The position numbers were made by a program, and so were the translations under genes. The notes under the pieces are model-generated. The model saw only the letters and a program-made list of their open reading frames with translations, did not search any database and was not told where the DNA came from. Positions 1 to 7,672 of a DNA stretch of 14,438 nucleotides are shown piece after piece; position 1 is the stretch's first letter, and the number at the start of each line of letters is the position of its first letter. Origin of the DNA: an uncultured Lachnospiraceae bacterium (GTDB lineage Bacteria > Bacillota_A > Clostridia > Lachnospirales > Lachnospiraceae); contig CAJUFW010000011.1 in assembly GCA_910585655.1 (NCBI GenBank), forward strand, positions 1-14,438. The letters run 5' to 3'.

Positions 1-51
1 CGACCTACACCCTTAGCAGGGGCGCCTCTTCAGCCTCTTGAGTATTTCTCC
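1..51 (-). tRNA. tRNA-Ser(GCU), 3' part cut off by window edge
   Basis: Reads AGC/AGU serine codons. On the minus strand the 5' acceptor strand GGAGAAA begins at 51, followed by TA, a D-stem CTC/GAG, and an anticodon stem CGCCC/GGGTG closing the loop CTGCTAA with anticodon GCT. The bases after it (TAGGTCG) begin the long variable arm expected of class II tRNA-Ser. The T-arm and 3' acceptor strand lie outside the window, so full folding cannot be checked. A strong promoter lies 75-103 bases upstream. Confidence 0.93.
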
Positions 52-125
52 AGACCTGAATGCCTACCAATGATATAAAATTAAAGTCATTAAAAAAAGT
101 TCTGTTTGCGTCGAGCGCATTTAGT

Positions 126-154
126 AGTATAGCAGAAGAAGAACTGCTTGTCAA
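126..154 (-). promoter_or_regulatory. Strong sigma-A promoter for tRNA-Ser
   Basis: The minus strand has TTGACA (149-154), a 17-base spacer and TATACT (126-131): a perfect -35 and a 5/6 -10. An A/T-rich stretch at about 155-190 sits directly upstream and resembles an UP element, as in promoters of stable RNAs. Transcription should start near 118-119, giving a leader of roughly 68 bases before the mature tRNA. The spacer contains small inverted arms AGCAG/CTGCT. The leader has a run of seven T but only a 4-bp stem before it, so no attenuator is called. Confidence 0.88.
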
Positions 155-212
155 CCCATTTTTCAAACTTTTTTATTATTTTTATCTGCTCAGAACTTTT
201 CTATACATTTCA

Positions 213-257
213 TAGCCGTTCTTACCGATGGAAAGTCTATTTCGGCAAGAACGGCTA
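213..257 (-). terminator. Long hairpin after the lipoprotein gene, probable transcript 3' end without U-tract
   Basis: Two 16-base arms (213-228 and 242-257) are complementary except for one G-U wobble when read as minus-strand RNA. They enclose a 13-base loop and begin nine bases after the stop codon of the solute-binding protein gene. The stem is long enough to end or protect a transcript. However, TGAAATG follows it rather than a run of U, so it is not a textbook intrinsic terminator. It may act as a 3' stabiliser or processing barrier. Confidence 0.5.
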
Positions 258-266
258 ATCTGTGTT

Positions 267-1982
267 TTAACGAGCGTTATAACGATCCAAAGCAGCCTGT
301 TGTATCTTTAAGCATTCTTCAATCTTATACGTACGGATATCTTCTACAAACTGATCATACTCTTCCATCGGACGAGTACCTGTGATAAATTTTAAGGTAT
401 TCTCTTTAACAAGCGTATCAATGTCTACATAGGCAGAGCCATATAACGTAGATTCCTCTACAGTCATTGTCAGATTGGTCGGTAATACCAAATCATAACG
501 ACAATCTGCCCATGCGTCATATGCTTCTAAAGAAGCCATCCCTTCATTTTGAACCAGGAATCTTCCCCAGTCATATTTCCCGAATCCGGAAGCGCCAATT
601 GAATACATCATATAATACGCGCCAATACTTGGATATTCTCCGCTTTCTACTGCTTCTGTTACTGCTGGTGACATGGAATAGCTTCCATCGCTGTTTACGA
701 TGTAGCTTTCTCCCTCAATTCCCAGGGAATTGCACATCATCGCTTCATCACTATACATAAAATCCATAAACCTGCATGCCAGTTCGATATCTTTACAATT
801 AGAAGTAATGGCAATCGTTTCTTTCGTAAGATCGCTCATTGCTCTTCCTAACTGTGGAGTATCTCCTTCATTTAAAACAGGCGCCGGAGCGGCAGCCATC
901 CAGAAATCCGGATCATTCGTAAATCCTTGTTTCAAATAAAAGTCTGCTGAGGAAGCCCAGACAATCGGACCTGCGCCGGCTCTCCCGGTACCTAACATTT
1001 CATTGGCACATCTCATATACGTATCGCTGGTAATAAAGTTCGGATCGATTAGTCCTTCCGCATACCAGTCATGGAACAACTGCACCCATTGTTTATAGCC
1101 CTCTTCTAACGGACCATATTTTACGGTATTTCCGTCCCGGTAAAATTCTCCCAGTACGCCATATGCCGTAAGGAAACTATTACAATAATCATATCCGCGT
1201 TCAAAACCAATCATCAAAGGAGCTTCACACTGATAAGTATTCTTAAATGCAGTCAACGCCTCGTGCCAGTCGTCAATCGTCTCCGGAACTTCCATATTCA
1301 GCTCGTCCAGCCAGTCTTTCCGAATTCCCATACCGTCCCATGGATATTCTCCCATCAGCTCCCCATGTAACGTAGAAAGAATATATATTCCTATCATCCG
1401 GTGATCGTCCATCATAACGTCTTTCTTTAATTTCTCATTACTTTCGATAATGCTGGTGTAGATCGGCATATATTGATCGATGTATTCGGTCATATCAATA
1501 ATCACACCGTCTTTTAATTCTGCCGAAAGACCTCCTACATAGTATTCTTCCGATTTCCGCAGAATATCCGGATAATTTCCGGAAGCAATCATCAGACCGA
1601 ATTTTTCTCTGGCTTCAATATCCAGACAAGTCATCCAGTTGACATGAACGTTGGTCATCTCTTCAATCTTCTGGATTCCTTTTAATTCACTCGGATCGGT
1701 CAAATAATCGTTGTTCCATTCTGTCCAGATCGATATCTCTTTCTTTTCCGGAAGAGGCCATGTCCAATCATCCTCTGATGTATTCTGGTCAGACATATCA
1801 TCTCCCGATGTTTGTCCCCCCGACTCGTTATCATCGGTCTTTCCGTTATTGGCAGTACCGGTCCCGGAACTCCCCTTGTCCCCTTGCTGATTCGCCCCCT
1901 GCTTTTTTCCACATGACCCCAGTATGGAAACTGCAAGCAGCCCTACCAAAATCAACGCCAACACTTTTTTTGCTTTTTTCAT
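267..1982 (-). CDS. Extracellular solute-binding lipoprotein, LplA/YtcQ-like (ABC sugar uptake)
   Basis: Probable substrate-capturing lipoprotein of a carbohydrate ABC importer, anchored on the outer face of the membrane. The 571-residue product starts with KK, a hydrophobic segment (7-22) and the lipobox L21-G22-S23-C24, so Cys24 should be lipidated. Residues 25-72 form a Gly/Ser/Asp/Gln-rich linker. The binding-protein fold follows, including an 'IASGNYPDI' segment near 130-140 that is typical of large oligosaccharide-binding proteins of the LplA type. The length fits that group, which is larger than most family 1 binding proteins. The start is supported by GGAGGGA upstream and by the signal peptide. 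No permease or ATPase gene lies in the window, so its partners must be encoded elsewhere. A perfect palindrome precedes the ribosome binding site. The ligand is unknown, probably the glycan handled by the upstream genes. Confidence 0.88.
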   Translation of the reverse strand: MKKAKKVLALILVGLLAVSILGSCGKKQGANQQGDKGSSGTGTANNGKTDDNESGGQTSGDDMSDQNTSEDDWTWPLPEKKEISIWTEWNNDYLTDPSELKGIQKIEEMTNVHVNWMTCLDIEAREKFGLMIASGNYPDILRKSEEYYVGGLSAELKDGVIIDMTEYIDQYMPIYTSIIESNEKLKKDVMMDDHRMIGIYILSTLHGELMGEYPWDGMGIRKDWLDELNMEVPETIDDWHEALTAFKNTYQCEAPLMIGFERGYDYCNSFLTAYGVLGEFYRDGNTVKYGPLEEGYKQWVQLFHDWYAEGLIDPNFITSDTYMRCANEMLGTGRAGAGPIVWASSADFYLKQGFTNDPDFWMAAAPAPVLNEGDTPQLGRAMSDLTKETIAITSNCKDIELACRFMDFMYSDEAMMCNSLGIEGESYIVNSDGSYSMSPAVTEAVESGEYPSIGAYYMMYSIGASGFGKYDWGRFLVQNEGMASLEAYDAWADCRYDLVLPTNLTMTVEESTLYGSAYVDIDTLVKENTLKFITGTRPMEEYDQFVEDIRTYKIEECLKIQQAALDRYNAR

Positions 1983-2001
1983 AACAAAAATCCCTCCTTG
2001 T

Positions 2002-2022
2002 CTTTATACGTTTAGTATAAAG
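2002..2022. repeat. Perfect 8-5-8 palindrome before the lipoprotein gene
   Basis: CTTTATAC (2002-2009) and GTATAAAG (2015-2022) are exact inverted repeats around a 5-base centre. They lie just upstream of the GGAGGGA ribosome binding site of the solute-binding protein gene, in the 71-base gap after the transporter gene. It could be an operator for a dimeric repressor or an mRNA hairpin that shields or segments the transcript. A TATACT hexamer overlaps it, but no acceptable -35 lies at 16-18 bases, so a promoter is not called. Confidence 0.6.
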
Positions 2023-2053
2023 CAAAGAGGGCTTTCATCCCATGTATTATCTG

Positions 2054-3253
2054 TCAGTCCCGTTGTGATATCTTATTTTGTTTCCTGACGTGAAGTCTCA
2101 TAATAAGATAACACAAAACAGCCAGTACGGATACCGTTCCTCCTACTCCCAAATAGGTTGCCCGCAGACCAACGGCATCTATAATCCTTCCTCCAAGTAA
2201 ATTTCCGAGAATACAGGCAAAACCGCTCTGTACCATATAGAGGATACTTTGCGCCTGAGAGGACATTCCTTCTCTTGCATGTTGGGCAATATACGTCGCG
2301 CTGCCATAATACACAATCATATAGGTCAGTCCCTGCATGGCTTGAGCGGCTATAAAAAAGGATAACGTTCCTCCTGATACGAGCAACGCGCGCACGCCCA
2401 TCAAAAACGTTGCCCCTGCAATCAGAAGTAAGGCGTCAAATCGGCGGCTTAGCTTTCGTACTATCAGCAAAACCGGAATTTCACTGGCTGCCGAAATAAA
2501 ATTCAGCATTCCCATCTGAAACTGCCCATAGCCAATACTCGCTACATAGACGCCCAGATACGAACCGCTGACGCTCGCTCCTATTTGAAATAAAAATGCA
2601 AACAACAGGACATACGCTACCCGCTGGTCAGAAAAAACCTGCTTGAGCTGAAACATCTGCCGAAGGCTCTTTGCCGTCCGCTTCGGTTTCTGTACGATGG
2701 GTTGATGGTTCTCCGATGCCGGAAGCCAAAGGATCAACAGCAGCAATACCAAATATCCCAAACCAGCCAATAGAAACTGGTGATGCGGATACTTTCTTAG
2801 GTAAATTCCAATTAAAAACACGACGACTGCATAGCCGACCGTTCCACCCATCCGAATATAGGCAAAATTATAACCCTCCTGATCCGCATTCCGAATCACA
2901 ATCGCATCTAACATCGGATGAACGGAAGTGGAAAAGACAGCCAGTAAAATATTAGAAAGCAGATAATTCCCAAAACTATGTCCCAGATAAAAGGTCTGCA
3001 ACGATAAAATCAGCCCAAACAAAATGAACGCGGCATAGGTTTTCGCCCGTCCGGTAGCATCGCTTCTTTTTGCCCACAGAGGTTGAATCAAAACGGTGGC
3101 TATCGGCGCTATGGTCAGCAAGATCCCTACCTGAGAGGACGTAAGCCCCTCCTGGGCATAATACATGCTCAGGAAAGGGCTATACATAGCTACTGCGATA
3201 TACACAAAGGAATTGATCAGCAGCAAATGGCGAAACGAACAAGTTCTCTGCAT
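2054..3253 (-). CDS. MFS transporter, MFS_1_like (LacY/HcaT-related) group
   Basis: Membrane carrier that probably imports a sugar or small glycoside by cation symport. The 399-residue protein has about twelve hydrophobic segments. The first is at 9-30, and a central basic loop (about 180-208) separates the two six-helix halves. The loop between helices 2 and 3 carries PLWAKRSDATGR (58-69), the major facilitator signature. 'YIRMGGTVGYA' (132-142) matches the Y-x-x-I-R-x-x-G-S-x-G pattern of the HcaT/NupG/LacY-like group. The start codon overlaps the aldolase stop codon by one base (TAATG) with no good ribosome binding site of its own, so it is probably translated by coupling. Its place after the sugar kinase, isomerase and aldolase genes argues for uptake of their substrate, though efflux cannot be excluded. 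Confidence 0.85.
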   Translation of the reverse strand: MQRTCSFRHLLLINSFVYIAVAMYSPFLSMYYAQEGLTSSQVGILLTIAPIATVLIQPLWAKRSDATGRAKTYAAFILFGLILSLQTFYLGHSFGNYLLSNILLAVFSTSVHPMLDAIVIRNADQEGYNFAYIRMGGTVGYAVVVFLIGIYLRKYPHHQFLLAGLGYLVLLLLILWLPASENHQPIVQKPKRTAKSLRQMFQLKQVFSDQRVAYVLLFAFLFQIGASVSGSYLGVYVASIGYGQFQMGMLNFISAASEIPVLLIVRKLSRRFDALLLIAGATFLMGVRALLVSGGTLSFFIAAQAMQGLTYMIVYYGSATYIAQHAREGMSSQAQSILYMVQSGFACILGNLLGGRIIDAVGLRATYLGVGGTVSVLAVLCYLIMRLHVRKQNKISQRD

Positions 3254-4107
3254 TATAAGGAAAACTTATTTGGGTTTAAAAGGCGGATTTTCTGTCTTAC
3301 AAACTCAATCATCTCTTCTTCAATATCAAACATCAGGGCCGTCCCATTCCCGTCAAATGTCTGATCCTGAATCCGCTTTTCCAAACTGCGGTACATACAG
3401 CGGAAATATTCTGTCGCTACATTAAATTTGCTCATTCCCAGGTTTACCGCTTCTTTTAGCTGCTCCTCCGGAATATCGGAGCTTCCGTGCATCACCAACG
3501 GAATCTCTATCTTAGAGCGGATTTCCTTTATCCGGTCAAAATCCAGATTCGGCACTTTGACATACGGTCCGTGTGCGTTCCCTACTGCAATCGCCAGCGA
3601 ATCGCAGCCTGTTTCCTGTACAAAGTTCACGGCCTGTTCCACATTGGTATAATAATCACTGTTTACAATATCGTCTAAGTTTTTTCCGCTGCCGACATGC
3701 CCTAGCTCCGCCTCTACATCAATATCAAAAATCCGCGCCACCTTTACGACATCCCGCGTAAGCTGCACATTTTCTTCAAACGGCAGGCTTGAACCATCTA
3801 CCATAATAGACGGGAATCCATCCCGGATACCTCCTACTGCAATCTCATACCCGGCAGAATGATCCAAATGCACCCCTACCGGTACGCTTGCCCGATCTGC
3901 CATATCGCAAGCGGCAAACGCCAGATGCTTTAAGGACATATATTTATGGAACCCCGGAAAGAACTGGACGATGACCGGAACCTGCTCCCGTTCTGCCGCC
4001 TGGATGATGTACCTTGCCGTTTCTACATTGATTGTATTGACGGCGGCTACGCCGTAATGATGCTCTGTGGCATGCTGTAAGATATCTTTTACCTTTACTC
4101 TTGACAT
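3253..4107 (-). CDS. Class II fructose/tagatose-bisphosphate aldolase family protein (GatY/KbaY-like)
   Basis: Zinc-dependent aldolase expected to cleave a ketose phosphate into dihydroxyacetone phosphate and an aldehyde in the cytoplasm. The 284-residue length is typical of the GatY/KbaY subgroup. Family residues are present: catalytic Asp82 next to zinc ligand His83 in VHLDHS, the VEAELGHVG segment (131-139), zinc ligand His179 in GNAHG, and His207 in VMHGSSD. The HGSSD-IPEE form, rather than HGGSG, and the 'NVATEY' phosphate-binding segment (229-234) resemble tagatose-1,6-bisphosphate aldolases more than glycolytic FBP aldolases. It is preceded by GGAGGG and lies 24 bases after the reductase gene, in one operon with a PfkB kinase that would supply its substrate. 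Whether the true substrate is a mono- or bisphosphate cannot be decided here. Confidence 0.9.
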   Translation of the reverse strand: MSRVKVKDILQHATEHHYGVAAVNTINVETARYIIQAAEREQVPVIVQFFPGFHKYMSLKHLAFAACDMADRASVPVGVHLDHSAGYEIAVGGIRDGFPSIMVDGSSLPFEENVQLTRDVVKVARIFDIDVEAELGHVGSGKNLDDIVNSDYYTNVEQAVNFVQETGCDSLAIAVGNAHGPYVKVPNLDFDRIKEIRSKIEIPLVMHGSSDIPEEQLKEAVNLGMSKFNVATEYFRCMYRSLEKRIQDQTFDGNGTALMFDIEEEMIEFVRQKIRLLNPNKFSL

Positions 4108-4131
4108 AACGTTATCCCTCCATCGTTTGTT

Positions 4132-5079
4132 TTATAAACCCAGTTCTATGATTTTACTGCTGATTGCATTGACTTCTTCGGTCTCAAGCATCCACTCAAA
4201 CGCCGCGCAGTTTTCTTCTACATGCTTTCTGCTCCGCACGCCTACCAGAGCCGTTGCAACAAATTCCTGCTGGGTACTCCAGTTTAATGCTACTTCGGAA
4301 ACCGTCGCCTGATGCTTTTTTGCAATCTCGTCCATTACCTTTAACAGTTCCATGATTTTAGAAAATTTCGGTTCCCGAAACGTATCGTAAAACGTCATCC
4401 GTATATCATTTGCATCATAATTCGGGATACTGCGCATTTTCCCAGAAAGAATTCCTCCTCCCATCGAACCATAGGTCATAGAGCTAATCCCTTCTCCCGC
4501 ACCCCATTTCATCAGATCCTCAAAACGGCGGTCTACCATGGAATAAGGCGGCTGTTGGACGTCGATTGGCAGGACTTCTTCTGCCTCCTGAATCTGTTCT
4601 TTGGAAAAATTCGACACCCCGACATAACGGATATAGCCTTTCCGTTTCAACTCCGCCAAAGCTGCCATCGTCTCTGGGATTGGCGTCTGCGCGTCCGGCC
4701 AATGGATAAAATAAAAATCAATGTAATCCGTACCCAAATTCATCAAAGAACTTTCCACTTCACGCATCACGTTTTTGTAGCTGCCGTCTCTCCGGTAGCC
4801 TCTGGTATGGATATCTGGCGCCAGACCGACTTTTGTGGAGATCAGTACCTTTTCCCTTGGAACCTCTTCAAACAGCTCTCCTACAAACTTTTCAGCAGTA
4901 CCGTTTCCATAACAAGGCGCAGTATCAATTAAATTCACACCCCGATCCAACATTTCCCGGATCGCACAAAACGCTTCCGCCCGATCATATTCCCCGTAAT
5001 TTTTTGCCCCGATAGCCCATGTTCCAACAGCCAGTTCCGACACCTCTACCCCTGCCCTGGCGTATTTCTTATAACGCAT
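4132..5079 (-). CDS. Aldo/keto reductase
   Basis: NAD(P)H-dependent oxidoreductase of the aldo/keto reductase superfamily, a soluble TIM-barrel enzyme. The complete catalytic tetrad is visible: Asp52 and Tyr57 in DTAPCYG, Lys83 in STK, and His126 in IHWPD. 'VGVSNFS' (153-159) and the C-terminal 'ALVGVRSRKHVEEN' cofactor region are also typical, and 315 residues is a normal length. AGGAGAA precedes the start. It lies between the isomerase and aldolase genes, so it may reduce the aldehyde released by the aldolase or interconvert a sugar and its polyol or ketone form before phosphorylation. Direction and substrate are inferred only from context. Confidence 0.92.
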   Translation of the reverse strand: MRYKKYARAGVEVSELAVGTWAIGAKNYGEYDRAEAFCAIREMLDRGVNLIDTAPCYGNGTAEKFVGELFEEVPREKVLISTKVGLAPDIHTRGYRRDGSYKNVMREVESSLMNLGTDYIDFYFIHWPDAQTPIPETMAALAELKRKGYIRYVGVSNFSKEQIQEAEEVLPIDVQQPPYSMVDRRFEDLMKWGAGEGISSMTYGSMGGGILSGKMRSIPNYDANDIRMTFYDTFREPKFSKIMELLKVMDEIAKKHQATVSEVALNWSTQQEFVATALVGVRSRKHVEENCAAFEWMLETEEVNAISSKIIELGL

Positions 5080-5177
5080 AACTTCTCCTTTTCTACCCTG
5101 TTCAAGTGGTTTTATAAGATTTCTATTTGCTCGTCTTTCTCCTGATCTGTCACATATTGTATTCCTTTCAAAAGAAT

Positions 5178-6566
5178 TTACAAACTGTATGTTCCCTGTT
5201 CATGCGCGTTATCAAAATGAATACCAAGATACCTTGCCACTTCCCGCAGCACAGGCAGATAGCTTCCATATACACAACCTAAATGATGGATGTATGGTCC
5301 AAACATCAGCTTTTCTTCCCAACGCTTCCAGTTATCTACTTCCATCCATACATAAGTTCCGTTTGTCTCCGGTCCCTCTACGGTATCGCCTTCTCCGGCA
5401 AACAAATAATATTCTCCGTCCAGATCGTCAAACCGGCAGACGGTCAAATGACCTTCTTTTAATTCAAACCGTTCCTGACCTTTGACAAGCCGCGCCTGGC
5501 TGTTCTCTTTTTTCAAAGAATATGGGAACGGTCCACAATGCCAAAGCAGTTCCGCATTGTCGTTGTTCGGGTGCCGGATCGTCAGATCTGCCAAAAATCC
5601 TACTTCTTCATACATAGCACAGGCTCGTAAAATCGCCAGGGTAATCGCACCGTTGACATCCGTCTCACATGCCATCGGAATTCCCAGATCCGCCATCTCT
5701 CCCAACATCAGACACGGGCAGATTCCAATTAAAGCGTTAAACGCAGACCAACATTCAAACGCCCCTACCGTACACTGATTCTTTTCCATCAGCTCTTCTA
5801 CTGCCAGCCGTACCGCCGCCAGCTTCCTTAATTCCTCCGGACTTACCTCCTCTGTGGAAAAGCGTGTCTGAATATCCTGCAGATAGGTCTGAAGCTTTGT
5901 TCCGTTTTCTTCTAGCAAGCTTTCCATTTTAGCGGCTACCTGACTAGGTGCAATCGGGATTGTAGTAATGCCAAAACGCTTGATTAAAGCAGCTTCGTTT
6001 GTCATGACACTCATAAAGCTAACCGGACGTTCCCCGATTTTGGCTATCCGCAAGCCTTTTAAGGATTTTAATACCATAGCTACTCGCAGAAAACGCTCAA
6101 ATCCCTGAAGGAACTCTTCCCCTTCTGTTTCACAGTTATAAATATAACTGAATGTTACTCCATGACGTTTTAGCACTTTCGTTGCGGCAAACATCCCGCA
6201 CTGGGTATCGCGTCCTCTGGACTGATCGGTATTCGGTCGCTCGTCACGAGATCCCCATACCAGTACCGGAACCGACAGGGCTGCCGCCACTTTTGCTACT
6301 ACCTGTTCTTCCCCAAAATCGCAAAATGGCAAAAACAATGCGTCTATCCGTTCTGCTCTCATCCGATCTATAACGGCGTCCGTTTTATCCATCTCGTATA
6401 AAATACCGTTTTCGCATAAATCGTCGATCGTCACTACCTTTACCAGCTCCGGTTTAACCGAACGGACTACCTTCATAAACCGTTCCTTCTGTCGGTTTGC
6501 TTCCTCCATACTCAAAAAGCTCCGTTTGTTTGGAACTACGCCCAATACCAGTTGTTCCTTATACAT
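5178..6566 (-). CDS. L-fucose/L-arabinose isomerase family protein
   Basis: Probable aldose-ketose isomerase of the FucI/AraA fold, acting on a free sugar in the cytoplasm with a divalent metal such as Mn2+. The 462-residue protein has the N-terminal Rossmann-like part (about 1-165). The C-terminal part holds the likely metal and catalytic residues: Glu271 in GAFECWSAF, Asp303 in CETDVNGA and His343 in LWHCGPFP, matching the Glu/Asp/His triad of fucose isomerase. It is shorter than E. coli FucI (about 590 residues) and near AraA size, as in the many uncharacterised members of this family. The start codon lies inside the end of the kinase gene (8-base overlap), with AAAGGGG upstream, so the two are coupled. 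It would supply the ketose for the kinase. The specific sugar is not determined. Confidence 0.85.
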   Translation of the reverse strand: MYKEQLVLGVVPNKRSFLSMEEANRQKERFMKVVRSVKPELVKVVTIDDLCENGILYEMDKTDAVIDRMRAERIDALFLPFCDFGEEQVVAKVAAALSVPVLVWGSRDERPNTDQSRGRDTQCGMFAATKVLKRHGVTFSYIYNCETEGEEFLQGFERFLRVAMVLKSLKGLRIAKIGERPVSFMSVMTNEAALIKRFGITTIPIAPSQVAAKMESLLEENGTKLQTYLQDIQTRFSTEEVSPEELRKLAAVRLAVEELMEKNQCTVGAFECWSAFNALIGICPCLMLGEMADLGIPMACETDVNGAITLAILRACAMYEEVGFLADLTIRHPNNDNAELLWHCGPFPYSLKKENSQARLVKGQERFELKEGHLTVCRFDDLDGEYYLFAGEGDTVEGPETNGTYVWMEVDNWKRWEEKLMFGPYIHHLGCVYGSYLPVLREVARYLGIHFDNAHEQGTYSL

Positions 6567-7521
6567 AATCTAACCCCTTTCTGTACAGTTCTACCCGTTT
6601 ATCAATTTCGGTGTAGTCTACTACCCCGGTTTCCAAATAATGCCGCACAACCGGCAAGCTTGGAATTCCCGCACGTCCTCCGATTCTGGTGCATTTTATG
6701 GCAGAAACAGCACTGGCTAAACGAGCGGTTTCCCGGACGGAATACTGCAAAGCCAAGCCTGCTGCAAACGCCCCGTGAAATACATCTCCCGCTCCTACTG
6801 TGTCCTGTACCTCTACCTCAAATGCCGGAAGCTCAAAATATCCTTCGTCGCTTAGCCCGCAGCAGCCTTTTTCCCCAAACGTAAATACCACTACCGACGG
6901 ACCTTCTTTCCTCATCTTCTTACAATTTTCCTCCCTGCTGCCGTTCTCTCCAAATACTCTTTGATAGACAAATTCCGAACCAATGAAAACGTCTATCTTA
7001 GGAAGAAAATTCATCAGCTCTTCCGAATAGGAATCGGCGTCAATTAAAATACGCGCTCCTGCCTGTCGTGCGATATCCGCGGCAAAAGCAGTCGTTTCAT
7101 TCACAGCGGAAAGATAAAAACAATCCGTCTGAGAAAGATATTCCTGGTTTACTTCCTCCGGCTGCATTCTTTCGGACGTCCCCGGATAAAATACCAGACT
7201 TCTTCCCATTGTCTCTTTGTCGCTGATCACGACGTCCAGACCGGTTGTTTTTCCCATACGCTGATAGAGATACGAGGTATCAATACCATGATTTTTAAAA
7301 TCCCAGATACAATAATCCCCGTATTTATCTGTCCCCACATTCCCCATAATGGCACATTTCATCCCTAATCGAGCTGCTGCCACCATACCGGATGCGACTT
7401 TTCCTCCTCCCTGCCAGCTTAACTGCTGCACGCGCTCTCCACCGTTCGGCACCGGAAACCGGTTTACGTTTACGGCGAGATCCACACAGGGGCTGTCAAT
7501 TCCTACGATGTCAAATCTCAT
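6559..7521 (-). CDS. PfkB-family carbohydrate kinase
   Basis: ATP-dependent sugar kinase of the ribokinase/PfkB family, first gene of the operon. The 320-residue length is normal. The N-terminal substrate-binding region includes GGGKVASG (38-45), in the place of the usual GG-x-x-x-N signature. The C-terminal signature DTVGAGDVFHGAF (240-252) carries the anion hole GAG and catalytic base Asp246. AGGAGGTGACAGG directly precedes the ATG and fixes the start. With an isomerase encoded next to it and an aldolase further on, it most likely phosphorylates the ketose product at O-1 or O-6 to give the aldolase substrate. It is driven by an extended -10 promoter with direct repeats upstream, probably under control of the nearby AraC regulator. 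Confidence 0.9.
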   Translation of the reverse strand: MRFDIVGIDSPCVDLAVNVNRFPVPNGGERVQQLSWQGGGKVASGMVAAARLGMKCAIMGNVGTDKYGDYCIWDFKNHGIDTSYLYQRMGKTTGLDVVISDKETMGRSLVFYPGTSERMQPEEVNQEYLSQTDCFYLSAVNETTAFAADIARQAGARILIDADSYSEELMNFLPKIDVFIGSEFVYQRVFGENGSREENCKKMRKEGPSVVVFTFGEKGCCGLSDEGYFELPAFEVEVQDTVGAGDVFHGAFAAGLALQYSVRETARLASAVSAIKCTRIGGRAGIPSLPVVRHYLETGVVDYTEIDKRVELYRKGLDYV

Positions 7522-7558
7522 CCTGTCACCTCCTTCTCCTAGGTTGCCTTGCCCTTTC

Positions 7559-7586
7559 AGTATAACAAAACCTTCTTTTTCAACAA
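7559..7586 (-). promoter_or_regulatory. Promoter of the kinase-isomerase-reductase-aldolase-transporter operon
   Basis: The minus strand has TATACT (7559-7564) preceded by TGT, an extended -10, with a weak -35 TTGTTG (7581-7586) at 16 bases. A poor -35 with an extended -10 suits a promoter that needs an activator. Direct repeats begin four bases upstream of the -35. The start codon lies 37 bases downstream of the -10. Confidence 0.72.
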
Positions 7587-7590
7587 TGCA

Positions 7591-7623
7591 GTATCTTGTC
7601 CTGGATTTGTAGGATATTGTCCT
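7591..7623 (-). promoter_or_regulatory. Direct repeats, candidate AraC-type operator of the kinase operon
   Basis: Two 12-base copies, AGGACAATATCC (7612-7623) and AGGACAAGATAC (7591-7602) on the minus strand, match at 10 of 12 positions with a 21-bp period, two helical turns. The inner copy ends four bases before the -35. AraC-family dimers usually bind such tandem half-sites on one face of the helix beside the -35. The AraC gene two genes upstream is the obvious candidate, by inference. Confidence 0.6.
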
Positions 7624-7628
7624 ATTTG

Positions 7629-7667
7629 AAAACAGACCGGAATACCATTTCTGGTTTCCAGCCTGTT
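7629..7667 (-). terminator. Intrinsic terminator after the GH42-like gene
   Basis: Read on the minus strand, arms at 7656-7667 and 7631-7642 pair over 12 bp with two G-U wobbles. An inner ACCA/TGGT stem extends this past a single bulged base to a GAAA tetraloop. A short TTTT follows. It begins a few bases after the stop codon and separates this gene from the kinase operon promoter. The U-tract is short, so some read-through is possible. Confidence 0.75.
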
Positions 7668-7672
7668 TTATT

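Noticed and set aside
52..118. Attenuator in the tRNA-Ser leader before the run of seven T
   Set aside because: The only stem before the T-run is TGCG/CGCA, four base pairs and several bases away, too weak for a terminator.
2014..2042. Promoter for the lipoprotein gene using TATACT at 2014-2019
   Set aside because: The hexamers at 16-18 bases upstream (TGGGAT, GGGATG) do not resemble a -35 and there is no extended -10. The TATACT match is explained by the palindrome.
5080..5177. Possible small gene or regulatory element in the 98-base gap between isomerase and reductase genes
   Set aside because: No open frame with a ribosome binding site, no hairpin followed by T-run and no convincing promoter could be seen; it looks like plain intergenic sequence.
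3253..7521. Operon as a sulfoquinovose degradation (sulfo-EMP type) pathway
   Set aside because: Isomerase, PfkB kinase, class II aldolase and a reductase fit the outline, but there is no sulfonate-related transporter, no GH31 sulfoquinovosidase and no sulfolactaldehyde-specific enzyme that I can recognise. The set is equally compatible with ordinary sugars.
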